Below, piece by piece: positions 1-8,509 of a DNA stretch of 44,315 nt. The DNA comes from Tannerellaceae bacterium (lineage in GTDB: Bacteria > Bacteroidota > Bacteroidia > Bacteroidales > Tannerellaceae), in contig JAITAD010000071.1 in the NCBI GenBank assembly GCA_031284275.1, positions 1 to 44,315 of the forward strand, in the 5' to 3' direction. The notes below the pieces were generated by a model, which was given only the letters and a program-made list of their open reading frames with translations, made no database searches and was not told the DNA's origin. The translations under genes and the position numbers were made by a program. Numbering within the stretch: the stretch's first letter is position 1; the number at the start of each line of letters is the position of its first letter.

Positions 1-509
1 GAATAGGAGGCATCGACGAAAGTCCGCCTCCGCTGCGCCGTGACGACGTTGACGACGCCTCCGAGGGCATCCGCCCCGAAACGGGCGGGGACGACGCCCT
101 TGTACACCTCAATGCGTTCCGCCATATTGACGGGGATGTTGTTGATCTGGAAAGCCGAGCCGAAACCTTCCATGGGCACCCCGTCGAGGAAGAACTTTAC
201 ATGCCGCCCTGTGAATCCGTTGAGCGAGAACTCGGCCGAAGAGCCGACCCCTCCCGTTTCACGCAGTCGGGCGCCGGAGATGCGGTCGAGGGCGTGCGCC
301 AAGTCGAGGGTGGTGTTGTGGAAAAGTCGGGTGTCGATGGCCACGACGTTGTAGGGCGATTCGCGCACCTGTTGGACGGGCGTTTTCCCCACTATCTCTA
401 CCTCTTTCAAGGCCACGCGCCAAGTGGCCGAATCAGCGCTTTCGGCAGACACCTTCCCGAGACATAAAATCGCTGCCAAACCTAACCCTGAAACCTTGGA
501 TATACCCAT
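1..509 (-). CDS. TonB-dependent outer-membrane receptor, N-terminal part (cut by window edge)
   Basis: The minus strand reads open from an ATG at 509 to the window edge, giving about 169 residues. They begin with a signal peptide (MGISKVSGLGLAAILCLGKV, then SA). A TonB-box-like stretch (VEIVGKTPVQQ) follows, and then a plug domain with NGFTGRHVKFFLDGVPMEGF, INNIPVNMAERIEVYKG and ARFGADALGGVVNVVT. These are standard landmarks of TonB-dependent receptors, which import siderophores, cobalamin, glycans or other ligands across the outer membrane using TonB energy. The barrel lies outside the window, so the substrate is unknown. There is no N-terminal carboxypeptidase-like extension, so it is not a SusC-type receptor with that domain. 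It diverges from the kinase gene at 729. A near-consensus -7 box on the minus strand (CATCTTTG, 545-538) sits 29 nt before the start. Confidence 0.9.
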   Translation of the reverse strand, partial: MGISKVSGLGLAAILCLGKVSAESADSATWRVALKEVEIVGKTPVQQVRESPYNVVAIDTRLFHNTTLDLAHALDRISGARLRETGGVGSSAEFSLNGFTGRHVKFFLDGVPMEGFGSAFQINNIPVNMAERIEVYKGVVPARFGADALGGVVNVVTAQRRRTFVDASY

Positions 510-537
510 GCCTTATTGCCTTATACATTTGCGACAG

Positions 538-545
538 CAAAGATG
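538..545 (-). promoter_or_regulatory. -7-like promoter box for the TonB receptor
   Basis: Read on the minus strand this is CATCTTTG, one mismatch from the Bacteroidota -7 consensus TAnnTTTG. It lies 29 nt before the receptor start codon. The palindrome at 568-587 falls where the -33 element would be, so a bound protein there could control this promoter. No convincing -33 TTTG is visible. Confidence 0.4.
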
Positions 546-567
546 GGGTGGCGGGCACCTTTCCCGC

Positions 568-620
568 AATACCTACCTGTAGGTATTTGAAAGGGGTGGA
601 AATACCTACTTTCAGGTATT
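568..620. repeat. Two related palindromes in the divergent intergenic region
   Basis: The first palindrome has arms AATACCTAC (568-576) and GTAGGTATT (579-587) around a 2-nt centre. The second has arms AATACCT (601-607) and AGGTATT (614-620) around a 6-nt centre. The shared half-site AATACCT occurs four times, 33 bp apart from palindrome to palindrome (about three helical turns). They lie between the TonB receptor (minus) and the kinase (plus), the place expected for operators of a dimeric regulator serving both. As RNA the same bases would form stem-loops, so a structural role is also possible. Confidence 0.55.
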
Positions 621-631
621 TTCCCCTTTTT
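590..631 (+). terminator. Terminator-like hairpin upstream of the kinase gene
   Basis: The AAATACCT/AGGTATTT stem (600-607 with 614-621) extends outward through G-rich bases 590-599 pairing with the CCCCTTTT run at 622-630. This gives about 17 pairs with a bulge at 597 and two G-T pairs, ending in pyrimidines (TTTTTCT). A perfect plus-strand TACATTTG box sits upstream at 524-531. The arrangement could be an attenuator for the kinase, or could close a short separate RNA. The bases double as the second palindrome of the operator-like pair, so the function is not settled. Confidence 0.4.
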
Positions 632-695
632 CTCCTAAGGGTTGCTTATTAGGTGTTTTTCCTGCTCCTCCGCTGAGGGATTGTTGTAGAAGCGT

Positions 696-703
696 TACCT
701 TTG
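696..703 (+). promoter_or_regulatory. -7 promoter box for the kinase operon
   Basis: TACCTTTG matches the Bacteroidota -7 consensus TAnnTTTG exactly and lies 26 nt before the kinase ATG at 729. A clear -33 TTTG at the usual 19-21 nt spacing is not visible. A second perfect box on the same strand, TACATTTG at 524-531, lies upstream of the palindromes and could be a distal promoter. Confidence 0.55.
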
Positions 704-728
704 TCCGTTAAACGGACAGTTTGCGGAT

Positions 729-2327
729 ATGCATTTACCGGAAGGACATCTTCTTCAACGTGGGAAATACCGACTTGTATGTGTCGTTGGGCAGGGAGGG
801 TTCGGCATCACGTACAAAGGAGTATGGCATACGGAGGTCAAGGCAGCTTTGGGGTCGGCCAGGACGGAGTTGCCCGTTGCCGTGAAAGAGTATTTTTTCA
901 AGGACTACTGTTTCCGTGAAGAAGGGTCGGCAGCGGTGAAGGTACATTCCGAAACAGGCAAAGCTCTCTTCGGTAAGTTCAGGGAAAAGTTGATAGAAGA
1001 GGCGCGGATATTGTCGGCCGTACAGCATAAGTTTATCGTGAACGTCTTGGAGGTGTTTGAAGAGAATAACACCGCCTACATCGTGATGGAGTATATCCCC
1101 GGTTTGTCCCTGAAAGAAAAGGTGGAGAAGGAGGGACGGTTGCCGGAGGCTAAGGTGTTGAAGTACGCCCGACAGTTGGGAGAAGCGTTGTCGTTTGTGC
1201 ACAGGCAGAATATCATCCACATGGATATCAAGCCGAGTAACGTCCTCATAGACGGGCAGGATAACGCCCGCCTGATAGACTTCGGCGTGAGCAAACGTTT
1301 CGACGATGCCGTGCAGGATACGAGCACGACGATGTTAGCCCTTTCCAAAGGTTTTGCCGCTATCGAGCAGTACGACAGCGAAGGGACGATGAACTTCTCT
1401 CCTGCACCGGACATCTATTCCTTGGGAGCGACGATGTACTATCTGCTGACCGGCTGTGTCCCCACGGAGTCCATCCTGCGGGTTACCCATACCTTGACTG
1501 ACCCCCTTGAACTGAATCCGGCGATATCCCTCCGCACACGGGAGGCCGTCCTGCGGGCGATGGAGGTGTCGCCCGCAGATCGTTTTGCCACCATTGAGGG
1601 TATGCTGTCCGCTTTGGATACCCCTTCCGAAGCATGTGTGCAGAATCCGGAAGGAACGTCCTTAGGGCCTGCCGCTTCCCCCTCGTTGTCGGCCGATCAT
1701 ACGGAACTGCACCGGCCGCTCCCCGTAAGGGGGGATTTACTTACGAGGTTGTGGAAACCGAAGGAGTCCTCACCGGCCGATGAGAAGAAGAAAGTGTACC
1801 TTGCGGCTATCTTTGCCATTGTAACGGTCGCGCTCATTTTCGTCCTTGCTGCCACAGATGGCAATAACGGCGTCGACGATGCGTCGACGGATGCGGATGT
1901 GACGTCCGTTGTGCAGGAGGGCGATGCGCCGGCGATAAGGCAGGAAGAACCGCAGGAACCACCGTTGCCGACAGCAGCGTCTGCCGCCCCTGCGGAAATC
2001 GAGCCTGCTGCGGAACCTGTTGCGGAAGTGTCTGCCAATGCGGCTATCGCCCGTCGAATAAGAGATTTGGAAGAAAAAGCGGCGATGGATCGGGTCTCCG
2101 GCATGTATGAGGTGAAAAACATAACTTTCGGCAAGTTGAGAATCGTCAAGAAGAACGAAACAGGGCTGTATGGCGCCATTGACGCTGCGGGGAACGAGCA
2201 AATACCCTGCAAATACCTGTATAACGACAAGGCGGCCGGCGGAAGGGCTTTTGCCCGTCCCGACAACTTGTTTGACATCTACGACGATGAAGGTCTTTTG
2301 CTCGACGAGGGAGTAAAGAGGTATTAG
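729..2327 (+). CDS. Hanks-type Ser/Thr protein kinase with transmembrane segment and WG-like C-terminal tail
   Basis: The 532-residue product begins with a complete eukaryotic-like kinase domain (about 12-290). Visible elements are the glycine loop GQGGFG (21-26), the ATP lysine in VAVKEY (K53), the catalytic loop HMDIKPSN (164-171, D166) and DFG (184-186). APDIYSLGATMYYLLTG marks the F-helix. The HRD arginine is methionine, so this is a non-RD kinase whose activation may not need activation-loop phosphorylation. A Pro/Ala/Glu-rich linker surrounds one membrane helix (about 357-377, VYLAAIFAIVTVALIFVLAA), placing the kinase in the cytoplasm and the tail in the periplasm. The tail (ITFGKLRIVKKNETGLYGAI onward) resembles a WG repeat. 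It is the first gene of a tight unit with the next two envelope proteins (6 and 5 nt gaps), suggesting that it responds to the envelope or acts with them. The substrate is unknown. Confidence 0.9.
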   Translation: MHLPEGHLLQRGKYRLVCVVGQGGFGITYKGVWHTEVKAALGSARTELPVAVKEYFFKDYCFREEGSAAVKVHSETGKALFGKFREKLIEEARILSAVQHKFIVNVLEVFEENNTAYIVMEYIPGLSLKEKVEKEGRLPEAKVLKYARQLGEALSFVHRQNIIHMDIKPSNVLIDGQDNARLIDFGVSKRFDDAVQDTSTTMLALSKGFAAIEQYDSEGTMNFSPAPDIYSLGATMYYLLTGCVPTESILRVTHTLTDPLELNPAISLRTREAVLRAMEVSPADRFATIEGMLSALDTPSEACVQNPEGTSLGPAASPSLSADHTELHRPLPVRGDLLTRLWKPKESSPADEKKKVYLAAIFAIVTVALIFVLAATDGNNGVDDASTDADVTSVVQEGDAPAIRQEEPQEPPLPTAASAAPAEIEPAAEPVAEVSANAAIARRIRDLEEKAAMDRVSGMYEVKNITFGKLRIVKKNETGLYGAIDAAGNEQIPCKYLYNDKAAGGRAFARPDNLFDIYDDEGLLLDEGVKRY

Positions 2328-2333
2328 GCGCCT

Positions 2334-3347
2334 ATGAGTATCAAATCCGCTGCTTTTGTGCTGTGTCTGTCCATACCCTTTTGTATGGATGCCCAGCATA
2401 CCGCCGAATACAACGTCAGCGGTGACGAGGCTATGGTGCGCGGCGACTATGGCGATGCGCGCATGTATTACAGCGAAGGCTTGGAGAACTGCGACCTGTA
2501 CAGCATCGGCGGCTTGATGTGGATTTGGATGAGTAACGAAGCCATGCGCCCCTCGATGGAGAACCTCATGGAACGTTGCGAGACCTGCCTGCGGAACGAT
2601 ATGTCGGGCGACAGCGCCGTGGCAGCCCTCTTGGAGATAGGTTACTCCGAACCCTTCGGGTGTTTTACTGCGCATGGTGCGGATAATCGGGATACTATCG
2701 ATCAGTTGCCGTCGGTTGTCGAGACCTTACCTGTCGATCCCCTCCCGCTCCCCTTGCAGGGTGACGGGGCAGACGACCTGCCGGCTGTCGGCCTTCGCAC
2801 GACAGGCGATGCGACGCCCCCGTCTCCTCGTCCCCTCCTCATGGCCGGTTATCACGCTTCGCCCGACAATCTGCTGGGGTTTGGTGTCGGTGCGCTGTGG
2901 GGGAAGTGGGGCGGTTATGTTCGTTACAAACGAAGTCGAACGGCTTTTGATGCGCCCCAATATGACATAGGGCAGTTCCCCGACCGTTCCACAGCGGTAC
3001 GCCCCCTGCCGGAAGAGCAAACCCTCTCCATCACAAGAGATGCGCCGAAACGGCTGAACAGTTACCGGATGACGGCCGGTGTGCTCTATGGAGCGACTCC
3101 GTGGATGTTGCTCTCCCTGGGGTTGGGTTACGGCGAACGAGCGCAACTGTACAGTTACGTCTTGACGGACAAGCAGACCGGCGAACGATCATCGGCATGG
3201 TGTACTTGGCCGGCCTACAACTTTCGGGGGGTGGCCGTCGAGGCTGACGTGACCTTGCGTTACGGCAGGATGTTCGTCGGCGTCGGCTGCGCAGTGACAG
3301 ATTTTGCGTGGGCGGAGTTAAACTTTGGCGTAGGAATCCTATTTTAA
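2334..3347 (+). CDS. Envelope protein with TPR-like N-terminus and beta-barrel-like C-terminus
   Basis: No firm family is recognised. The 337-residue product starts with a signal peptide (MSIKSAAFVLCLSIPFCMDA, then Q). A single TPR-like helical pair follows (about 25-60: EAMVRGDYGDARMYYSEGLE), a motif usual in protein-protein contacts. A Pro-rich middle (about 125-165) leads to alternating aromatic/polar strands (FGVGALWGKWGGYVRYKR, RGVAVEADVTLRYGRMFVGV) and a final FGVGILF ending in Phe. Those features are typical of small outer-membrane barrels. It starts 6 nt after the kinase stop and ends 5 nt before the lipoprotein gene, so the three are almost surely co-transcribed. It may be an outer-membrane partner of the kinase's periplasmic tail; that is inference from context. 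Confidence 0.75.
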   Translation: MSIKSAAFVLCLSIPFCMDAQHTAEYNVSGDEAMVRGDYGDARMYYSEGLENCDLYSIGGLMWIWMSNEAMRPSMENLMERCETCLRNDMSGDSAVAALLEIGYSEPFGCFTAHGADNRDTIDQLPSVVETLPVDPLPLPLQGDGADDLPAVGLRTTGDATPPSPRPLLMAGYHASPDNLLGFGVGALWGKWGGYVRYKRSRTAFDAPQYDIGQFPDRSTAVRPLPEEQTLSITRDAPKRLNSYRMTAGVLYGATPWMLLSLGLGYGERAQLYSYVLTDKQTGERSSAWCTWPAYNFRGVAVEADVTLRYGRMFVGVGCAVTDFAWAELNFGVGILF

Positions 3348-3352
3348 TTGCG

Positions 3353-5575
3353 ATGAAACAGACCTCCTCCTTTCTGCTTTTTCTGCTTGTGCCGGCGGCC
3401 GCTCTTCGGCTGCTGTCGGGCTGTGCGGAAGAGCCGGATGTACGGGATGAACTCATCGGTGCGGAAAGTCCGAAGGTAGCTATCGACTCCATCGGAATGC
3501 CGCGCGCTACGGAAGTGACCGTCTATGGCGCTGTCTTACGGGAGAACGGCGCAGAGGTCACCGAGACAGGCTTCCAATGGCGAAGAGAAGATTCGGAAGC
3601 CCGCGACTATACCCGTGGCGACAGTATGAAAGCCGGCGAAGGTGGAACGGCGAAGTTCTCGATGGTTATCAAACAGCTCAAAGATTCCACCGGCTATTAC
3701 GTTCGTCCTTACGCTCGCAACCACATCGGGACGGGGTACGGCGAAGAAGCCTATTTCACTACCCGGCAGGGGATGGGCAGTGTAGAAACCTTAGGCGTTT
3801 CGGATGTACAGGCCGGTTCGTTCGTCGTTGCCGGCAAGATTCTCCGGCGAGGAGAGGGAGAAATCCTCCGGCGCGGTTTTTATTATGCCACGACGCCGCT
3901 AACGTCGGCTTCCGCCGTCAAAGACTCCCTGCTCAGCGAGGCGCAGGCGGATTCCTTCGCTTGTACCCTGACAGACCTTCGCCCTGCGACGACCTACTAT
4001 GTACAGGCTTTTGTGACGAACGGTTTCGGCACTGTTGTCGGCGTCGAAAAATCCGTGACCACTCACGACGGGAGAAGTACCGTCGCCGAACCCGGGATAT
4101 TGTCTGTCGGTTACACCGAGGCGACACTTCGGGGGAACGTCACCGATGCAGGCGAGGCTCCGGTGACGGGACGGGGTTTTTGTTACAGCGCCGACACCCC
4201 TTCCCCCACAGCGGCCGATGGCGACACCGTGCCTTGCGGCGACGGACGGGGCGCCTTCAAGGGAACTATCACTGATTTGAAGCCGAATACGGACTATTAC
4301 GTTCGGGCATACGCCATCAACAAGTATGGCGTCTACTACGGTGATGTCATCGTTGTCCGCACCTTGAACGATCGGCCGGAAGTGACGACCGCCCCCGTCC
4401 TTATCGAGCGGCCGGGCGTGTTCCGTGTAGGATGGGAAGTGACGAACGAAGGCAATGCCGGCGTCCCCGTTTCCGGTATATGCTGGTCGGTCGAGGCTTT
4501 CCCCACGATTGATGACAAGACCATACAGGTTGCGCAGGGACTGGGCGCTTTCACCGCAGAGTTGCATAATATGAAGGGTGAGACGATCTATTACGTGCGT
4601 GCTTTTGCCCAAAACGATTCGCTGACGGTTTACGGCGAGCAACAGACAGTAGAGACGCCTCCGATTTTCATGCCGGCAGAACCTTTCGGCGGGCGTCTGC
4701 GGGCTGTCCGATCGGCTTCTTACGTCACTTTGGGGGCAAAAGGCTACCTCGTGGGTGGCGACGACGGGCTTTCCACCCTGAACGAGATGTACGCCTATCA
4801 ACCTACCGCAGGCTGGTTGCAACAACGTTCCCACAGTGTAAAGCGCAGTTGGATGATGGCGGCCGCCGTAACCGGTGGCGGGACTAAGAATGTCGTCGTC
4901 ATCTACGGCGGTATGGATGAGAACGGCGCCGTTTCCGAAGAGGTCAGTTACTACGACCCTACTTTCAACATCTGGCACGCCATAGACTGCGAACAGGGCG
5001 ACACTCCGGGGGCGATGTATGGAGGCGCTGGTTGTGCCATAGGTGACGTCGTCTACTTTCTGGGTGGCATACGCCCCACGTCTGCCGGCGAGGTCATCAC
5101 CGACGACGTCTGGACGCTCGACCTGTCCGAACCGAACCGGAATCAGCGTTATGTCTGGAGCCGGCAGGCCGCTTTCCCCGAAAGTTTTTACGGAGGTTTT
5201 GCCGCTATCATCGGTGATACGCTCTATGCCGGATTGGGATTGAGGACTTCCGGCGCTACGCCTGTGGGAAACAGGAAACTGTATTCTTCGCCCGATGGCG
5301 GAAAGACATGGGAACGGTTGCCCGACATGCCCGGAAACGGTGTCTACCTCGCCGGCGTGGTACACGGCAAAAATATCTGCGTGGCCGATACCGGCGGAGA
5401 CCTTTGGCTCTTCGACACCGGCCGCCGGACGTGGCTGCGCAAGTCAAGATTGCCGGAGACATGGCAGGGCGCCGTACATTGTATCTTCTCGATAGGCGAA
5501 TACATATATATAGGTATTGGCGCCGACTGGAAATCGACCCTTCGATATTCTCCCGAATGGGACGCCGCCGAATAA
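3353..5575 (+). CDS. Surface lipoprotein with FN3-like repeats and Kelch-like propeller
   Basis: The ATG at 3353 is chosen because it begins a lipoprotein signal peptide (MKQTSSFLLFLLVPAAALRL) with lipobox LLSGC; an upstream in-frame ATG at 3308 lies inside the preceding gene. The mature 740-residue product has about four FN3-like beta-sandwich repeats (about 30-435). Each ends in a tyrosine-rich strand such as GYYVRPYARN, TYYVQAFVTN, DYYVRAYAIN and IYYVRAFAQN. A Kelch/galactose-oxidase-like propeller follows (about 445-740: GYLVGGDDGLSTLNEMYAY, VVVIYGGMDENG, VVYFLGGI). No catalytic residues are recognised, so binding or adhesion is more likely than catalysis. It is the third gene of the kinase unit. 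Its partner or ligand cannot be told from sequence. Confidence 0.85.
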   Translation: MKQTSSFLLFLLVPAAALRLLSGCAEEPDVRDELIGAESPKVAIDSIGMPRATEVTVYGAVLRENGAEVTETGFQWRREDSEARDYTRGDSMKAGEGGTAKFSMVIKQLKDSTGYYVRPYARNHIGTGYGEEAYFTTRQGMGSVETLGVSDVQAGSFVVAGKILRRGEGEILRRGFYYATTPLTSASAVKDSLLSEAQADSFACTLTDLRPATTYYVQAFVTNGFGTVVGVEKSVTTHDGRSTVAEPGILSVGYTEATLRGNVTDAGEAPVTGRGFCYSADTPSPTAADGDTVPCGDGRGAFKGTITDLKPNTDYYVRAYAINKYGVYYGDVIVVRTLNDRPEVTTAPVLIERPGVFRVGWEVTNEGNAGVPVSGICWSVEAFPTIDDKTIQVAQGLGAFTAELHNMKGETIYYVRAFAQNDSLTVYGEQQTVETPPIFMPAEPFGGRLRAVRSASYVTLGAKGYLVGGDDGLSTLNEMYAYQPTAGWLQQRSHSVKRSWMMAAAVTGGGTKNVVVIYGGMDENGAVSEEVSYYDPTFNIWHAIDCEQGDTPGAMYGGAGCAIGDVVYFLGGIRPTSAGEVITDDVWTLDLSEPNRNQRYVWSRQAAFPESFYGGFAAIIGDTLYAGLGLRTSGATPVGNRKLYSSPDGGKTWERLPDMPGNGVYLAGVVHGKNICVADTGGDLWLFDTGRRTWLRKSRLPETWQGAVHCIFSIGEYIYIGIGADWKSTLRYSPEWDAAE

Positions 5576-5585
5576 CAACGACAAT

Positions 5586-6440
5586 ATGGACAGAACAGAA
5601 ATCACAGAGCGTCTGAAAATAACGGCCGACATCCTTGCGCAGGCCGACTATCCTTATCTCTCTTTGCCGAAAAACGTCGCACCTTCCATCGAAGCTTTGG
5701 AAGAGATTCTCTGTCTCTTGCGCGCAGTCATTTTTCCCGGCTTTTTCGATGTTCGTCGGGACGAAACCGCCGCCGATCGGTTGGAAAAGATTTTCGCTCT
5801 CCTCCGCGAGCAGATACAGCGCGGCTTATGTTTCCGACATGACGACCCGCAAGCCGGTGAACGGGCTGATGCCATCGCCATGGCGCTCATTGAGCGTGTG
5901 CCGCACATACAGTATCTGCTGGCTACCGACGTCAAGTCCATCCTCACCGGCGACCCTGCCGCCAAAAACATCAGCGAAGTCATCTTCTCCTATCCCGCAA
6001 CGCAGGCCATCCTTTACCAACGTGTTGCGCATGAGTTGCTGCTTCTGAGCGTTCCGATGATACCCCGCATCATCACCGAGATAGCACACTCGAAGACGGG
6101 AATAGATATCCACCCCGGCGCCTCCATCGGCGAATATTTCGGTATCGACCATGGCACAGGCGTCGTCATCGGCGAGACGGCCGTTATCGGGAACAACGTC
6201 CGACTCTATCAGGGTGTCACGCTCGGCGCAAAAAAGTACGCCCTCGACGCTAACGGCGAACCCCTCTCCATTCCCCGCCATCCTATTATAGAAGATAACG
6301 TGACGATTTATTCCAACACCTCCGTTTTGGGACGTATCACCATCGGGCGCGACTCTGTCATCGGCGGCAACGTCTGGCTGACGCACGATGTTCCCCCCGG
6401 TTCCAAAATATCACAGGGCAGAGCGATACACGATAAATAA
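5586..6440 (+). CDS. cysE: Serine O-acetyltransferase
   Basis: This enzyme moves an acetyl group from acetyl-CoA to L-serine, giving O-acetylserine for cysteine synthesis. The ATG at 5586 (MDRTEITERLK) is chosen; longer in-frame reading would overlap the lipoprotein gene. The 284-residue product has the helical N-terminal domain of the family. The left-handed beta-helix hexapeptide domain follows, with HPGASIGEYFGIDHGTGVVI carrying the catalytic Asp/His pair, then GETAVIGNNVRLYQGVTLG. The CoA loop and a short tail (GSKISQGRAIHDK) come last. The family often ends in a peptide that docks on cysteine synthase with a terminal Ile; here the end is DK, so complex formation is doubtful. It sits just upstream of serC-serA, linking serine formation to its use in cysteine synthesis. 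Confidence 0.9.
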   Translation: MDRTEITERLKITADILAQADYPYLSLPKNVAPSIEALEEILCLLRAVIFPGFFDVRRDETAADRLEKIFALLREQIQRGLCFRHDDPQAGERADAIAMALIERVPHIQYLLATDVKSILTGDPAAKNISEVIFSYPATQAILYQRVAHELLLLSVPMIPRIITEIAHSKTGIDIHPGASIGEYFGIDHGTGVVIGETAVIGNNVRLYQGVTLGAKKYALDANGEPLSIPRHPIIEDNVTIYSNTSVLGRITIGRDSVIGGNVWLTHDVPPGSKISQGRAIHDK

Positions 6441-6444
6441 ACTT

Positions 6445-6452
6445 TACATTTG
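6445..6452 (+). promoter_or_regulatory. -7 promoter box for serC
   Basis: TACATTTG matches TAnnTTTG exactly and ends 38 nt before the serC ATG, a spacing seen at several other genes in this window. It starts 4 nt after the cysE stop, suggesting that serC-serA has its own promoter. No clear -33 element is seen. Confidence 0.55.
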
Positions 6453-6489
6453 CGCCCTTGTCACGCACACACTAAATAGATAAATTGGT

Positions 6490-7557
6490 ATGAAGAAGCA
6501 TAATTTTTATGCGGGGCCTTCTATCCTGAGCGACTACACCATAAGGAACACTGCCGCCGCTGTGGCGAACTTCGCAGGTACGGGATTATCGGTCTTGGAA
6601 ATATCTCACAGGAGCAAGGAGTTCCTCGCCGTCAGCAATGAGGCGCGCGCTATGGTCAAGGAGCTGCTTGACGTTCCTGACGGTTACGAAGTCATATTTC
6701 TCGGAGGAGGCGCCAGTTTGCAGTTCTGTATGGTGCCTTTTAATTTGTTGGAGAAGAAAGCCGCCTATCTCGACAGCGGTACATGGGCGGCCAATGCCAT
6801 CAAGGAAGCTCGGATCTTTGGTGATGTAGACGTCGTCGCTTCCTCCAAAGCGGCCAATTACACGTATATCCCGAAAGGATACACCGTCCCCGATGACGTA
6901 GACTATTTCCATTTCACATCCAATAACACCATTTTCGGTACACAGCTCCGGAAAGACCCGGATGTAAAGGCGCGCCTCGCCTCCGATATGTCTTCCGACA
7001 TCTTTTCCCGTCCCTTGGACGTCTCCAAATACGACGTGATATATGCCGGAGCGCAGAAGAATCTCGGTCCCTCCGGCGTCGCCCTCATTATCGTCCGGCA
7101 GGACGCCTTGGGGCACGTAAGTCGCCCCATCCCCACGATGTTGGATTATCGGACGCATATCAAAAAGGAGTCCATGTTCAACACTCCGCCGGTGCTGCCC
7201 GTCTTCGCTGCTTTACAGACTCTGAAATGGTATAAACAGCAGGGCGGCGTGGCTGCCATAGAGAAGCAGAACGAAGAGAAATCCGCTATCCTCTATGACG
7301 AGATAGACCGTAACAGACTCTTCCGCGGAACGGCTGTCCCTGAAGACCGTTCCCGCATGAACGTCTGCTTCGTGATGAACGATGAATATAAAGATTTGGA
7401 AGACGATTTCAACCGCTTCGCCGCCGATGCCGGTATGATAGGAATCAAAGGACATCGCTCGGTGGGCGGCTTTCGGGCTTCTATTTACAATGCCATGCCC
7501 AAGAGCAGCGTAGAAGCCCTCATACAGGTGATGAAAACGTTTGAGAAAGAGCATTGA
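6490..7557 (+). CDS. serC: Phosphoserine aminotransferase
   Basis: SerC transfers the amino group of glutamate to 3-phosphohydroxypyruvate to make phosphoserine, the second step of serine synthesis, using PLP. The 355-residue length is normal. It opens with the family start [15 protein letters not shown]. It carries the phosphate/PLP loop ([17 protein letters not shown]) and the PLP lysine in [12 protein letters not shown] (K190), and ends with [20 protein letters not shown], which binds substrate. The stop overlaps the next start by one base (TGATG), so serC and serA are translationally coupled and encode consecutive pathway enzymes. SerB, the last step, is not in the window. Confidence 0.96.
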   Translation: MKKHNFYAGPSILSDYTIRNTAAAVANFAGTGLSVLEISHRSKEFLAVSNEARAMVKELLDVPDGYEVIFLGGGASLQFCMVPFNLLEKKAAYLDSGTWAANAIKEARIFGDVDVVASSKAANYTYIPKGYTVPDDVDYFHFTSNNTIFGTQLRKDPDVKARLASDMSSDIFSRPLDVSKYDVIYAGAQKNLGPSGVALIIVRQDALGHVSRPIPTMLDYRTHIKKESMFNTPPVLPVFAALQTLKWYKQQGGVAAIEKQNEEKSAILYDEIDRNRLFRGTAVPEDRSRMNVCFVMNDEYKDLEDDFNRFAADAGMIGIKGHRSVGGFRASIYNAMPKSSVEALIQVMKTFEKEH

Positions 7558-8486
7558 TGATGAAGAAAGTCTTGGTAGCGACCGAGAAGCCCTTTTCTCC
7601 GGCTGCGATAGCAAGTATCCGGCAGGTCACGGAGGCGGCAGGTTTTGAGTTGTCTCTGCTGGAAAGGTATACGCACAAGGCGCAATTGTTGGAGGCAGTA
7701 AAGGCAGCCGATGCACTCATCGTCCGTAGCGATGTGGTGGATGCGGATGTCTTGGCGGCTGCCGAAGGGCTGAAAGTCGTTGTCCGTGCCGGAGCAGGGT
7801 ACGACAATGTCGATCTGGAGGCCGCTTCCGCAAAAGGCGTTTGTGTGATGAACACCCCGGGACAGAACGCCAACGCTGTGGCCGAGCTGGTTTTCGGTCT
7901 GCTGGTGTATGCTGTGCGTAATTTCTATGCCGGAACCGCCGGAACGGAACTGAAAGGAAAGAAATTGGGTATCCTCGCCTACGGACATGTAGGACGTAAC
8001 GTGGCGCGTCTGGCGCAGGGATTCGGTATGGAGGTGTATGCTTACGACGCTTTCTGCCCCGCGGCGACCATCGAAGCCGATGGTGTCAAGCCGCTTGTTT
8101 CCGCTGAGGAACTTTTCCGCACTTGCTCCATCGTTTCCTTGCATATCCCTGCCACAGACGAGACGAAAAAGTCCATCAACCACACCCTTCTCGGTCTCTT
8201 GCCACCGGAAGCTATCCTCATCAATACCGCCCGCAAAGAGGTCATCTGCGAGCCATGCCTCGAACGCATCTTCGCCGAGCGGACAGACTTTCGTTACCTC
8301 ACCGATATCCGCCCTGATATTCACGACAAGCTCCTCGCTGCCTGGCCGGCACGCTATTTCGCTACCCCGAAGAAGATGGGGGCGCAAACGGCAGAGGCTA
8401 ACATCAACGCCGGAATCGCCGCCGCAAAGCAAGCCATTGCTTTCCTGACCGACGGAGACGACCGCTTCCGCGTGAACAAAAACTGA
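7557..8486 (+). CDS. serA: D-3-phosphoglycerate dehydrogenase, short form
   Basis: SerA oxidises 3-phosphoglycerate to 3-phosphohydroxypyruvate with NAD, the first step of serine synthesis. The product is about 309 residues, the short type with no C-terminal ACT domain, so feedback control by serine through that domain is absent. The ATG at 7557 overlaps the serC stop; ATG at 7560 and TTG at 7554 are alternatives. The Rossmann motif is [17 protein letters not shown], with the first Gly of GxGxxG replaced by Ala. INTARKEVI holds the substrate arginine. Where most family members have a catalytic His (PHxGA), this one has [13 protein letters not shown], a lysine variant also known in related Bacteroidota enzymes. 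Gene order serC-serA supports the call. Confidence 0.92.
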   Translation: MMKKVLVATEKPFSPAAIASIRQVTEAAGFELSLLERYTHKAQLLEAVKAADALIVRSDVVDADVLAAAEGLKVVVRAGAGYDNVDLEAASAKGVCVMNTPGQNANAVAELVFGLLVYAVRNFYAGTAGTELKGKKLGILAYGHVGRNVARLAQGFGMEVYAYDAFCPAATIEADGVKPLVSAEELFRTCSIVSLHIPATDETKKSINHTLLGLLPPEAILINTARKEVICEPCLERIFAERTDFRYLTDIRPDIHDKLLAAWPARYFATPKKMGAQTAEANINAGIAAAKQAIAFLTDGDDRFRVNKN

Positions 8487-8509
8487 CTACATCCATTAAA
8501 GATAAGGAA

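Noticed and set aside
3899..5365. 488-codon open frame antisense to the Kelch lipoprotein
   Set aside because: No motifs; the sense strand has a lipobox and clear repeat domains.
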